The position numbers were made by a program, and so were the translations under genes. A model generated the notes under the pieces. That model did no database searches, was not told the origin of the DNA, and saw only the letters and a list, made by a program, of their open reading frames with translations. From contig CAXIPT010000002.1 of the NCBI GenBank assembly GCA_964030475.1, forward strand, positions 17,465,893 through 17,529,892: a DNA stretch of 64,000 nucleotides, in the 5' to 3' direction. Positions within the stretch are counted from its first letter, which is position 1; each line of letters starts with the position of its first letter. This document shows positions 13,941 to 24,154 of this stretch, one piece after another. The DNA comes from Tethya wilhelma. Its lineage: Eukaryota; Porifera; Demospongiae; Tethyida; Tethyidae.

Positions 13941-14129
13941 GGAACAGAATTGATTGTTGATAGTAGATAGATGTTTGGTAATGGTATAGTCAGTAATGGT
14001 CCACAAGTATTATTATAATATACGCGAGCCAGTCAATTCGCGCTAATACATTAGGTAGCGGTCGTCAAAATATTAAACAGTACAGAACTGTTATGTTGGC
14101 TGTCATAACAGCTACACTTTTTGCTATTC

Positions 14130-15277
14130 ATGGCGATGGTAAGGTGGAAAACAATCCTTGGAACAGTTGCTGCAGCTCTCGGAACCACTATCCTTATTGC
14201 AAACTCTCCTTGGGCCTTGTAAGGGGCTAAAATTAACAAGTAATTAATTATTATTTTTAACTGTATGATTTTGGCAGAGAGAAGCAAGCTCCTTATGACT
14301 TGAAGAAGTTGGAGGAGAGTTGGCTGAAGAGACTGGATGGTAGTGGAGAGATGGTGAAGGGTCGTGACTTGTGGCACCAACATGGAGCGGTGGTCATGGT
14401 GGTACGCAGGCCTGGATGACACTTGTGCAGAGAGGTACATAGACCCTAATCTACACATACACACAAGGGGCTTTGATAATGGTTCTTATTTCCTGACCCG
14501 TTAGGAGGCCTCCTCTCTCTCCTCCCTGCTGCCTGAGCTGCGTGAGAGAGGGGTGCCCCTCTACGGGATCCTCCACGAGGAACAGGGGGCTGAGGAGTTC
14601 AAGGCCTACCTCAAGGGACAGCTTCTCTTTGACAAGGAGGTGAGCACAACATGTACTGTAATGGTGACCACACCATTTGATACATTGTCACACACACAAT
14701 CATACATACACTGTAGAAAGTTTTCTATGGGCCTCAACAGACACGTGCTGGACTGCTAGGTATGTACACTCAAGTTGTGCATGTTGAACTGTTGATTCAT
14801 TTCTCAAAACCTTGTGTGTTAATAGAAAGACTTGAAGCTTACACTGTTCATTGTTCATAGCCTCGTTCCCAGGCTCCTCCTTTGCGAATATTTTCTTTGA
14901 AGAAAATATATTGAAAAAATATTGAGGAGCCTGGAAACAAGGCTACATTGTTCATTGCCCACTGCTCACTCACTGTGCATACTGTTACTATTCACTGTAA
15001 CAGCTCTACCCATCTCTACCATAATATTCCACCCACCTCAGGTTTGTTCCGTTGGAGTGTGCTCTGGTCCATGTGGAGTGCCCAGTCGGCTGGCATTGAG
15101 GGGAACATGAAGGGGGACGGGACCCTCCTCGGCTCTAGCCTCGTGGTTGGACCAGACGACCAGGGGATACTCTACCAATATCGCTCCAAGATGTATGGGG
15201 ATAGAGCTAATCCGGCAGATATTTTGAAAGCCATGAAGAAGATCAAGACCACTACTACTACTACTACTACCCAGTAA
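14130..15277 (+). CDS. SelU (PRXL2A family): Selenoprotein U / PRXL2A-type thioredoxin-like protein
   Basis: Five exons, 14130-14218, 14278-14434, 14505-14639, 14717-14759 and 15042-15277, total 660 nt in frame if the TGA at 14417-14419 is read as selenocysteine (219 aa). The N-terminus is a hydrophobic anchor (WKTILGTVAAALGTTILIA). The active site reads VVRRPG-U-HLC, the position where PRXL2A/FAM213A proteins have RRPGC..C, so the catalytic pair is U77/C80. The family-typical VPLYGILHEE, LLFDKE, KVFYGPQ, GNMKGDGTLLG and QGILYQYR segments follow. The family is a peroxiredoxin-like 2 redox group; antioxidant function is inferred from it. A SECIS element lies 46 nt after the stop. A threonine run encoded by (ACT)n ends the protein. 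It starts 190 bp after the NLR stop, same strand. Confidence 0.93.
14417..14419 (+). other. In-frame UGA, selenocysteine codon
   Basis: TGA between RRPG and HLCRE, exactly where homologues carry the first Cys (or Sec) of the redox motif. Exon frame is open on both sides for the whole gene, no splice-donor choice removes the TGA without losing the conserved RRPG block, and a SECIS structure is present in the 3' UTR. Confidence 0.92.
14858..14945. repeat. Palindromic hairpin MITE
   Basis: Inverted repeat with left arm AGCCTCGTTCCCAGGCTCCT and right arm AGGAGCCTGGAAACAAGGCT, joined by an AT-rich palindromic centre. It sits in the last SelU intron and belongs to the same family as 7818-7913. Confidence 0.8.
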
Positions 15278-15316
15278 CTGTGTTTTGTGTTATGACATTG
15301 GAGCTCTCTCTGTGTA

Positions 15317-15382
15317 TGCATTTATGATGGTGCATGGTGAAAGGTTCATTTCTGAACCTACCATGTGCTTGAAGCTGTTGCA
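15317..15382 (+). promoter_or_regulatory. SECIS element, type II
   Basis: Hairpin in the SelU 3' UTR. Non-canonical quartet: 5' side UGAU (15325-15328) opposite UGAA (15370-15373), giving the required G-A/A-G tandem. Above it a G-U plus nine consecutive pairs (GUGCAUGGU with ACCAUGUGC), then an unpaired GAAA carrying the conserved AA, then a six-pair mini-stem GGUUCA/UGAACC closed by UUUC. The extra apical stem makes it form II. A lower helix can form from UGCA on each side. It would recruit SBP2 and the Sec-specific elongation factor to decode UGA. Confidence 0.92.
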
Positions 15383-15383
15383 T

Positions 15384-15858
15384 CGATGAGTTACATTGTC
15401 AGCAAAACTGCAATACAGTCCTGTACATCACCACAAAACCTCAATATTAATTTTTTTTCAGAAAAAAAAGTCCACTAAATTACGTACATTGATCCTGATT
15501 GAGTATAGAATACTTGTAGAAAGAAAAGGTGTGTACTATAATAATATACTAAACAATAAATTAATGAATGCTGATTGAACTACATAACAAAGAGGTATAG
15601 AGAGGGGGGAAAATAACAGACCAAAAGATGACGTTTCTGATTATAAGATATAAAAAAACCTGAACACTCATGACCAACTACCTAAAGCACGCAGTCACAC
15701 AAAATAATATTATTATGATTGAATAATACAAAAGTAAAATATAATACTTAGAGTACATATAATATATGGTGCTATAGATGACTAATACAGTGCTATATAT
15801 ATAGTCATCAAATTAAATTTGGAGAAAAAAATAAGTGTTTGATTGACTTTTTTTTAAA
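15384..15858. other. Convergent intergenic region, AT-rich
   Basis: Between the SECIS hairpin and the Argonaute stop on the other strand. Very AT-rich, with several possible AATAAA-like signals on either strand, expected to hold both 3' ends. No gene seen. Confidence 0.6.
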
Positions 15859-18800
15859 TTATGCAAAATACATGACCTTGTTGATTTCCTCGTGGACCTT
15901 GACGGCCAGTGCCATAGCCTGAGGGGATCTAGGCTCCTCACTCTGCTGGCTAGCAGAAGAACCATCACCACTACTAGTGTGTGTGTGTAGGTGCAACCTC
16001 CATCAAACTCACAATGGAATTAAATTTTAGTCACAGATATACTGTAGTTCGGGAAAATTTCACCACTTCACATTTCTCCATTTTGACTGATTTGATGTTT
16101 GCACTAGTGGCAAAAATCCCCCCATCTACAGTACCCCCACTGACTCACAAACCTCTTGTCTTCTCTCTCTTGGAGGTGGTAGCGAGCTCTGAAGGCCACG
16201 AGGTGGGCATAGTAAGCGGGGGCGGGGTAGGAGACGCTTCGGGTACAGCGGACGTAGGTGTGACACAGCTGGTAGGTGAGGCATTGGAGCTCATCGGCCG
16301 TGAAGTCATTGTCGTCCCAGAGAACATGGTAGTGAGAGGGTCGGCTGGTACCCTGCAGGGGGGTGCAGGGGAGGAGAGAAAGAGACTTAAGAGAGCAATA
16401 TAAGTACCAATGATTTGGACAAGCCTTCAGGCTAGGTAGCTCTTCAATTGTGAGAGGGTATGAGGAAGAGAGTTAGCGTAGTACAATGGGGAAAATAGGA
16501 TTATATTTGAGCTATCAAGCTACAGATGCTTCTTTGACTATAAACTATATAGAGAAGTGTATGCATTACTAACTTGAACTCCAGCATGTGAACATAAGTA
16601 GAAGTCAAATTCTTTAGGGTGGGTGATTCCATCATCAACGGTCGTACCAGCTGGTATGTTTCCACTCCGACCAATCTATGCATATATAATATAGGGTGGG
16701 CATCAATAAGAATCACACATGGTATGACTGTGTCAACTGACCATATCGGTATGATTGGCACAAAAGAGTCGGGTGTGGTGTCTCTTCTGGACAACAATGA
16801 AGGTGATGCCAGGTTGATAGTCATCCTCCAGCTTCATACAGGCCTCTCTCACTGATCGCAGTTCATGCTGCAACACCTGTAGAGAAATATTGCAGCAGTT
16901 AACACAACCACACAGCTGCTGTTTACATAGAAAGTTGATAACAATGGGACTCTTTCACCTGTTGAAACTGTCCCTCGCTGACACCATCACGGTAGAAGAT
17001 GATCCTCTGAGGCTTGAACCGTGTGCTCTGGTAGAACTGGATCAACATCTCTCTCACCATCGAGGCTAGCTCGCTGATGATCTCCTGACGATGGGACTGG
17101 ATCCTCACTGTGGCACTGTAGCGACTAGGATGGGCATCCATGCTGGCCACCAGCTGGTGAGTGTGTACATGAGGTAGTGTTTGTGAGATATACTCTCTAC
17201 AACTTGTAACCCCATAAAGTATCGTAACTTACAGCTGCAATGGAAGGCTTTCTCTCGTCTCCAGCTGGTGGGTGTGTCACATCAGCCCCCATGAAGATGA
17301 CGGGGGAATTGAACACTGGGGGTCTAGAGAAGAAACAACCACAATAATAGCAAAAGTAGTACAATTCAGTCCACATACAGTACGCCAGTAAAGTGAGTTG
17401 GACCCTCTATCTTGCAGCTACCACACATGCAGATTATGATCGTACTACAGCGATACCTTATTCCAGGGACCAGAATGCTGTTGATGCCTCCTAGCTTGAC
17501 GTTGATCTTCAGACAGAGGTTGGAGAGGGTCTGAGGGGAGGGACGCAGGACATTCTTCACCTGTACACACTGGGTAGCCACACCCAACAGGGTGTCTCCA
17601 ACACGCTTCACTTCAGCTGGAGGAAGAAGAGAGAGAAAGAGAGAGAGAGATGAGGTTAGAAAGAGAGCAAGAGAAAAGGAAAAAGAATTCTCTCTGGCTC
17701 ACCATAGACGGGTGTCTTCCCCGGGAGGATGATGACAATCAGTTGGAGATCTGCTCTCTCTTGTTTGAGCTGGCGGAAGATGGGCTCAACATTGTCCACT
17801 CCCCCGACGTAGCGCTGGAAGTAGGGGTCCTTTGTCATTGGCATGCCAGCATCGTTGCTAATTCTACGCAGCTGGTAGATGAAATTCCTGATGGGAGGAA
17901 ACACTGCCATTATCACTAGTACAGAGGCTGTCTAGGTCTAGCCACACATGCTGTGTGTGTGTAGTATGTAACAATGTTAAACATGGCTACTTCAAGCATG
18001 TTATGATTACCGAAGGGTACAGTTGCTCAATGAATATTCCAAAATGAAGCTGAATTTGCAAAATGAAAAGCTTATCAGCACATTCTTACAACCTGATATT
18101 CATAACATCTCATTAGGGTTTAGTTCCAATTATATCAACCCCCACCTAATACACACACACCCTCCCTCTCCCGACCTCACGTACTTGACCTTCTCCTCGG
18201 GACAGTAGCGGTACTGTGCAAATATCACCAACGCCCACACACCAATCTCCACCCCTCTGTGGAACTGCTTCCCTCGCATGTCCCAAACACCTTAAGGGGG
18301 AAAGAAACACACACACACAAAAAAAATCATGACAACCAACAAGTAAAACAAGTTTTATTGACAACACAGTAGTACACAGAACCACTCAATGATGATGTGG
18401 CCTACTGACTCACCTTTGTCAGGCTGTGCTTGTATTCTCAGCTGTGAAGGAAAGAGGGAGAGAGATAAGTACACAACACTATCCTTTTGCTTGTGCAGAT
18501 GCCAAAAACAATGTAGTAAGATCATTCGGACATAAGGTTGCCAAAATATTTGCATACTAATTGTAGCCAAACACACCGCACATGTGTTCAAATATGCACA
18601 CGTGCAAAAACACTGAAATAACTCAATAAATTACACCTACAGCAAACACAGCAGGAGCCCCCACACTGTATTGTAAGGGCCTGTGGACTGTAGGGGACCC
18701 AACACTATAAGGGGGGACCCTATACTCCATGCACACTCACATGAACTTTGCCCCCGTACTGGAGGAGAGGAGGGGGTAGGATCCTGCCTGTGACAGTGAC

Positions 18801-19785
18801 CATGTTAGGGTCGATGGAGAGACCAAAGTCCCTCACGTAGGGGTCATCGTTGAAGCCAGCACGATCAACCTGAGGCAAGGAGGGAGAGAGAGATGGAGGG
18901 AGGGAAAATGAAAGGGGGAAAAATGTTTGATATCAATCTTTACATATCTCATAAAGTCAACAAAATATTCTACGTATAGACATATACATAATAAGTATGG
19001 CATAGTGAAACTATACACACCAGTACACATAAGTGTTTCACTCACCAGTCTGTTGATCTCTCTTTCTCTGTCGGGAGCATTTCTTGAAGTAGCTCGGATC
19101 ATCTTTGACGTCTGCATCTCAGACAGCTTCTTGATACATCTCTGACCTGGTACAAGATTGCAGACCTACACACACAACAGACAAACACTCATTGTAAGAG
19201 CCACAGGAAGAGACAAGGAGGAGGTAAGGAGAGATCACCTCTAGAGGAAGGTAGGTGTGTTTCTTCTCCTGTCCGACCTGCAAACAGGGGAGGTGAGGGA
19301 AACGAAGGTCTAACTTGTGCTTCTCTTTGAAGTACTGCACCACACTACAGTCGTATGTGTCACCAGACTCCATCGTCAGGGGAAACCTGAAGCCCATTTT
19401 AAAGCAACACAAAGGTGAATAAACCTAGTAAGAACTTTCATATATCCATCTAATCTAGCACACAGCTTATCTCAACTTTCAACCACACTGTGTTGTGGTT
19501 TACATGTGAGTATACACAGCTAATGAGAGAACAAGTTGAGAGAGTGTCTCAACTCACGTTTGAGCGGAGGCTGGTCTCCGTGTGACGTTGCACACTCTGT
19601 ACTTTCTCTTGATGGGGCCTGCGTGGGTCACCTCCACCTTCAGTCCCTTGATCTCCTTGGCAAACTTGACCCTCTGTGAGTCCGACATTGGTCTTCTCTG
19701 CTCCTCAATGGTGGAGAGCTCCAAGACTTCAACAAGGAAGTCCAGCACTGGTTGCTGCTTGTAGAATGCCGTGGCTGATACTGGA

Positions 19786-19850
<65 letters not shown>

Positions 19851-22463
19851 CCATAGGATTACACTAAGAAGCCACAATTGTGATACAAGCTATGCATGTA
19901 TGTAGATACAGTATGAATGTATGTATATGCATGTACACTGTATGCATGGTGAATGATTTTTGTGGATGCTCTACATCTAGTCATGTGATCAGGAATGTGT
20001 ACTTGGACTAATGAACATCAACATGGTGTAGGCACTAAATCGACACCACCAACAAACACACAAGCTTCTTAAAACAGTCCTACATACACCAGAGGATGAA
20101 TAGCTCAAACTCTCACCACTAAACACACACCACATAACGAGTAGGGCTCACAGGTGGTGGTATGAACCAAAGGTGACTACTTCAGTGTGCAATACACACA
20201 GCATATGTGAGCGGATGTGTGCATGTGAGTGCATGGGTGTGTGTGTGTGTACAATGGGAAGCACACAAGAGGACACCACAACAATCCAAACGAATTCCTA
20301 TCAACCTCTATCCGATGTGAAAGGCTATCAGGTGGTGCGTGTGTGAGTAGTAGCTACCTCTTACCATCTATGTTGAGCATCATCTTCCATTTTGATGGTC
20401 TTATGCTTTGATGGAAACCAAACCACACTTCTCTACCGCTGCCAAGAACATAGGGTTCTCCTTCAGGTGGTGCAAAGAATGAACGGCCTACTGGAGTGTA
20501 TCTGTATTTACTATAGGATTACACCAAGAAGCTACAATTGTGATACAAGCTTTGTATGCAGATACGGTATGAATGTATGTATGCATGTACACTGTATGGT
20601 GAATGATTTTTGTGGATGCTCTACATCTAGTCATGTGATCAGGAATGTGTACTTGGACTAATGAACATCAACATAGTGTAGGCACTAAATCGACACCACC
20701 AACAAACACACAAGCTTCTTAAAACAGTCCTACATACACCAGAGGATGAATGGCTCAAACTCCCACCACTAAACACACACCACATAATGATTAGGAGGTA
20801 ATCCCTGCTAATTAGCCCAGCTATGTAAACATATGCCCTCAATGCATACCATAGGCTGCATACCAGCTCACAGGTGGTGGTATGAACCAAAGGTGACTAC
20901 TTCAGTGTGCAATACACACAGCATATGTGAGCGGATGTGTGTATATGTACGTGTGTATGTGAGTGCATTGGGTGTGTGTGTGTACAATGGGAAGCACACA
21001 AGAGGACACCACAACAATCCAAACGAATTCCTATCAACCTCTGTCCGATGTGAAAGGCTATCAGGTGGTGCGTGTGTGTAGGTGTGTGTGTGTGAGTAGT
21101 AGCTACCTCTTACCATCTATGTTGAGCATCATTTTCCATTTTGATGGTCTTATGCTTTGATGGAAACCAAACCACACTTCTCTACCGCTGCCAAGAACAT
21201 AGGGTTCTCCTTCAGGTGGTGCAAAGAATGAACGGCCTACTGGAGTGTATCTGTATGCATGTGGGAGGGGGATACATGTATGAGCCACTGTGTGTGTGTG
21301 TGTTGGGGGTCTCAACCTCATGGAGGGAAGGTGCCTCATGACCACATCCAGAGCTTGTATTGAATCAAATGTCATTACAATGTTAGGGTCTCCTCGAAGG
21401 TATCTCTCCAGCTGGTCCAAATGAACCTGAGCCACGTGCTTGATGCCAACCTGAAGGAGAAGAAGGAGGAGAGAGAGAAGAGATGAACATGGTCAAAGAG
21501 ACATTGTGAGAACTCAAAACACAAGCTTACTTTAAAGGTTCTTTCCTTGCCATCACCTCCTGGTAGAGTTACATTCACTTCTACCTGTTGTTACAACATC
21601 ATGATAACATGCCCGAATCAAATACATCCATGTTTCCATACAAACACATACAGTCAGTGAAAGCATCACTGCTCTCATCACACGGTGCAAATTACAAGCA
21701 AGACAACATCAATGAGTTGTGTAGAGCATGTCACACAAAGAGAGTGAGTGGCTTGTCTCCTTTCAGAGGAGAACAAGACCGGTATTGTGTGACTAATGGA
21801 CACAGCAAGGGGGAAAGGGGTGTTCACACAATCACAAAAGAGAGAGAACAAGTGAAAAGAGAAGGATTTTGTTATGAGGAAGAAACAGTTGAGATTTGAG
21901 AGAGCTTCACTGTGGCTATTTTGTGTAGCAATAACTCTCTAAAGTACACAACACTTGAATATTGCACACATAATTATTGACTGTATAGAAAACATCCATC
22001 GCTGGCTACACAACAACTGATGGAGTGGAAAAACATTACGATAATGATTCCAAGCGACGCTTAAATGCATTTCGGTAGTCAGGCAGGTCCGTTGTTTTAG
22101 CCTAAAACACTGTACATGGTACTAACTGGGCTCTGGGCTGGGTGTATGAATACCACCAGCTGGTTCTTGTTGGCATGTGAGGTCATTCTTCCAGTAGGTG
22201 TGTGAGTGTGTGTGTTATGATTAAAATGGGGGAATAATTTTGAAAGTGATTGCTATTGAAAGTGTATGAGTGTGGTAACTAACAACAGTTTCTGTATAAT
22301 TGTGTACAGCTGGATGGAGAGAGCTAGCTAGCTAGGGGAGATAGTGAAACTGATAGCTGAAATATCCTACATTGTGGGAAGATGAAAACCACACTTGAAA
22401 GAACAACAAATTGTACATTTAGTAGATGCATGTGGCACAGCTCTACAAACACACAACAGCGTG

Positions 22464-22542
<79 letters not shown>

Positions 22543-23041
22543 CAAGAANNNNNNNNNNNNNNNNNNNNNNNNNNNNATCGCTGGCTACACAACAACTGAT
22601 GGAGTGGAAAAACATTACGATAATGATTCCAAGCGACGCTTAAATGCATTTCGGTAGTCAGGCAGGTCCGTTGTTTTAGCCTAAAACACTGTACATGGTA
22701 CTAACTGGGCTCTGGGCTGGGTGTATGAATACCACCAGCTGGTTCTTGTTGGCATGTGAGGTCATTCTTCCAGTAGGTGTGTGAGTGTGTGTGTTATGAT
22801 TAAAATGGGGGAATAATTTTGAAAGTGATTGCTATTGAAAGTGTATGAGTGTGGTAACTAACAACAGTTTCTGTATAATTGTGTACAGCTGGATGGAGAG
22901 AGCTAGCTAGCTAGGGGAGATAGTGAAACTGATAGCTGAAATATCCTACATTGTGGGAAGATGAAAACCACACTTGAAAGAACAACAAATTGTACATTTA
23001 GTAGATGCATGTGGCACAGCTCTACAAACACACAACAGTGT

Positions 23042-23097
<56 letters not shown>

Positions 23098-23797
23098 CAA
23101 GAAGGCCCTCCTGCTTACCCTGTCTCTTCCAATTGGTAGTGGTCTTCTAGAATAGAGATTCTTGCGTCCGTCAAACACTGGCTTCTGGTGAGCGAAATAA
23201 TCGGCGTGTACCTTAACTAATTGTTCGATAATCTCACGATTGACTCTTCTCGGACACTTGTCAGGAACTATAGCCACATCGTAATGATAGAGAACACAGG
23301 AGGGGATCTTCACCTGCCAATGAACAAACCACAAAACCACAAATTTAAACCCACAAACTTCAAATAAAACCATTTTTTCTTATCATACAAGAGACAGCCA
23401 TGGAGCTGGCTGAGGTGTCGGCTACCTTACCTGGAAGTGATTGGCTCGGAGAACAATGGGTCGACCGATGTGTCCATAGTCTGGTCTGCGAGGGGGGTGG
23501 AAGTCGGGTAGTACCTGTGACGTCAGTGGAGGTCGACTGATGGGACCGGGAGGGGTACCAGGGGGAGGGGGAGGGCCGGGGGGCAGCCAGATTGGCCTCA
23601 CTGGAAGGACAAACAGTAGATACATGGAATTCTAGTTCATGACTGATGTAAAATTTATGATTTTTAGTTTTCTTGTGATCCCCATCCCTTATTCTCGTAG
23701 GAGATGCTAAGAACAGACTGTGATAGTAACTGAGAGAGGGGTTTAACTCACGGGGTCCGGTGGGTCCAGGATGAGGGATGAAGGTGCCGTCAGCCAT
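15859..23797 (-). CDS. AGO: Argonaute, complete, slicer-competent
   Basis: AGO-clade Argonaute, the small-RNA-binding core of RISC. Twenty exons read on the minus strand from 23797: 23752-23797, 23431-23600, 23119-23313, 21531-21584, 21317-21450, one of 21114-21250 or 20365-20501, 19558-19780, 19239-19386, 19046-19165, 18741-18869, 18414-18441, 18185-18290, 17703-17887, 17457-17616, 17233-17323, 16959-17153, 16742-16876, 16574-16675, 16153-16352, 15859-15973. With one alternative exon the sum is 2673 nt, in frame (890 aa). Pro/Gly-rich N-terminus, N domain ([10 protein letters not shown]), linker ([10 protein letters not shown]), PAZ ([19 protein letters not shown]-like), MID, then PIWI. The catalytic tetrad is visible: [27 protein letters not shown] and SRPSHYH. 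It ends in the canonical YFA. The long intron at 21585-23118 holds the 28-N gap. It starts 357 bp from a divergent NLR. Confidence 0.95.
19786..19848. repeat. (GA)n microsatellite
   Basis: Near-pure GA/AG dinucleotide tract directly beside an Argonaute splice acceptor (the exon ends at 19780 in plus coordinates), so it forms a pure pyrimidine (CT) tract upstream of the acceptor on the transcribed strand. Confidence 0.95.
19855..21250. repeat. Tandem duplication carrying one Argonaute exon
   Basis: Two direct copies, about 19855-20510 and 20515-21250, align along their length with scattered substitutions and small indels (the second has extra sequence near 20793-20865). Each includes the 137-bp exon encoding [19 protein letters not shown] through MMLNID (20365-20501 and 21114-21250), with good splice sites on both. 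137 is not a multiple of three, so only one copy can be used per transcript. Sequence divergence between copies argues against a pure assembly copy error, although allelic copies remain possible. Confidence 0.88.
21998..23103. repeat. Direct repeat around a sequencing gap
   Basis: 21998-22548 and 22577-23103 are essentially the same sequence, both ending in a long (CA)n tract and ATCAAGAA. The 28 Ns at 22549-22576 lie between them. The only clear difference is the length of the CA tract. This looks like two ends of contigs, or two alleles, placed side by side across a microsatellite that stopped assembly. It lies in an Argonaute intron and contains no coding exon. Confidence 0.9.
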
Positions 23798-24154
23798 AGC
23801 GAGTATTCGTGTGCATCATGATGACTGGACTATACTAGACGGCATTACGTCACCAAAATTTTGGAGGCTGAGGGGAAGTACCTTGTTCAGGTGTGGCGCT
23901 TCAGTGGTCGTTCAGTCGTTCTCTGTCTCTACACTCAACAGCTGGTTTTCTGTGGCTGTATTAGTGCTCAAAAACACTGTAAACTTAGAGGGCGAGTTTG
24001 GCAAGATAAATTTGAGCGAGCTTGGCTCGTTGGTGTGCCTTCTTTTGGACACGTCGTAGAAGAAGAAGAGAAGTGTAGAGGTGAGCAATAATTAGAGTAA
24101 GTCTCTGACTACACCTTTTTGTGTGTGTAAATATTCTAGTGTCTGCTTCTGAAG
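23798..24154. promoter_or_regulatory. Divergent promoter region, AGO / NLR
   Basis: 357 bp separate the Argonaute ATG (minus) from the NLR ATG (plus). No ORF of its own is supported. It must contain both 5' UTRs and promoters. No clear TATA box is visible, which is usual for compact metazoan promoters. Co-regulation is only an inference from the head-to-head layout. Confidence 0.55.

Noticed and set aside
14417..14419. TGA in the SelU gene as a nonsense mutation or exon boundary
   Set aside because: The frame stays open and conserved after it, no splice site removes it while keeping the RRPG block, and a SECIS element is present.
14051..14464. 137-codon minus-strand ORF
   Set aside because: It is antisense to the first two SelU exons, which have clear homology and correct splice sites on the plus strand.
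22324..22615. ORFs made of alternating Cys-Val or Thr-His
   Set aside because: They are translations of the (CA)n/(GT)n microsatellites and include Ns; no homology or splice context.
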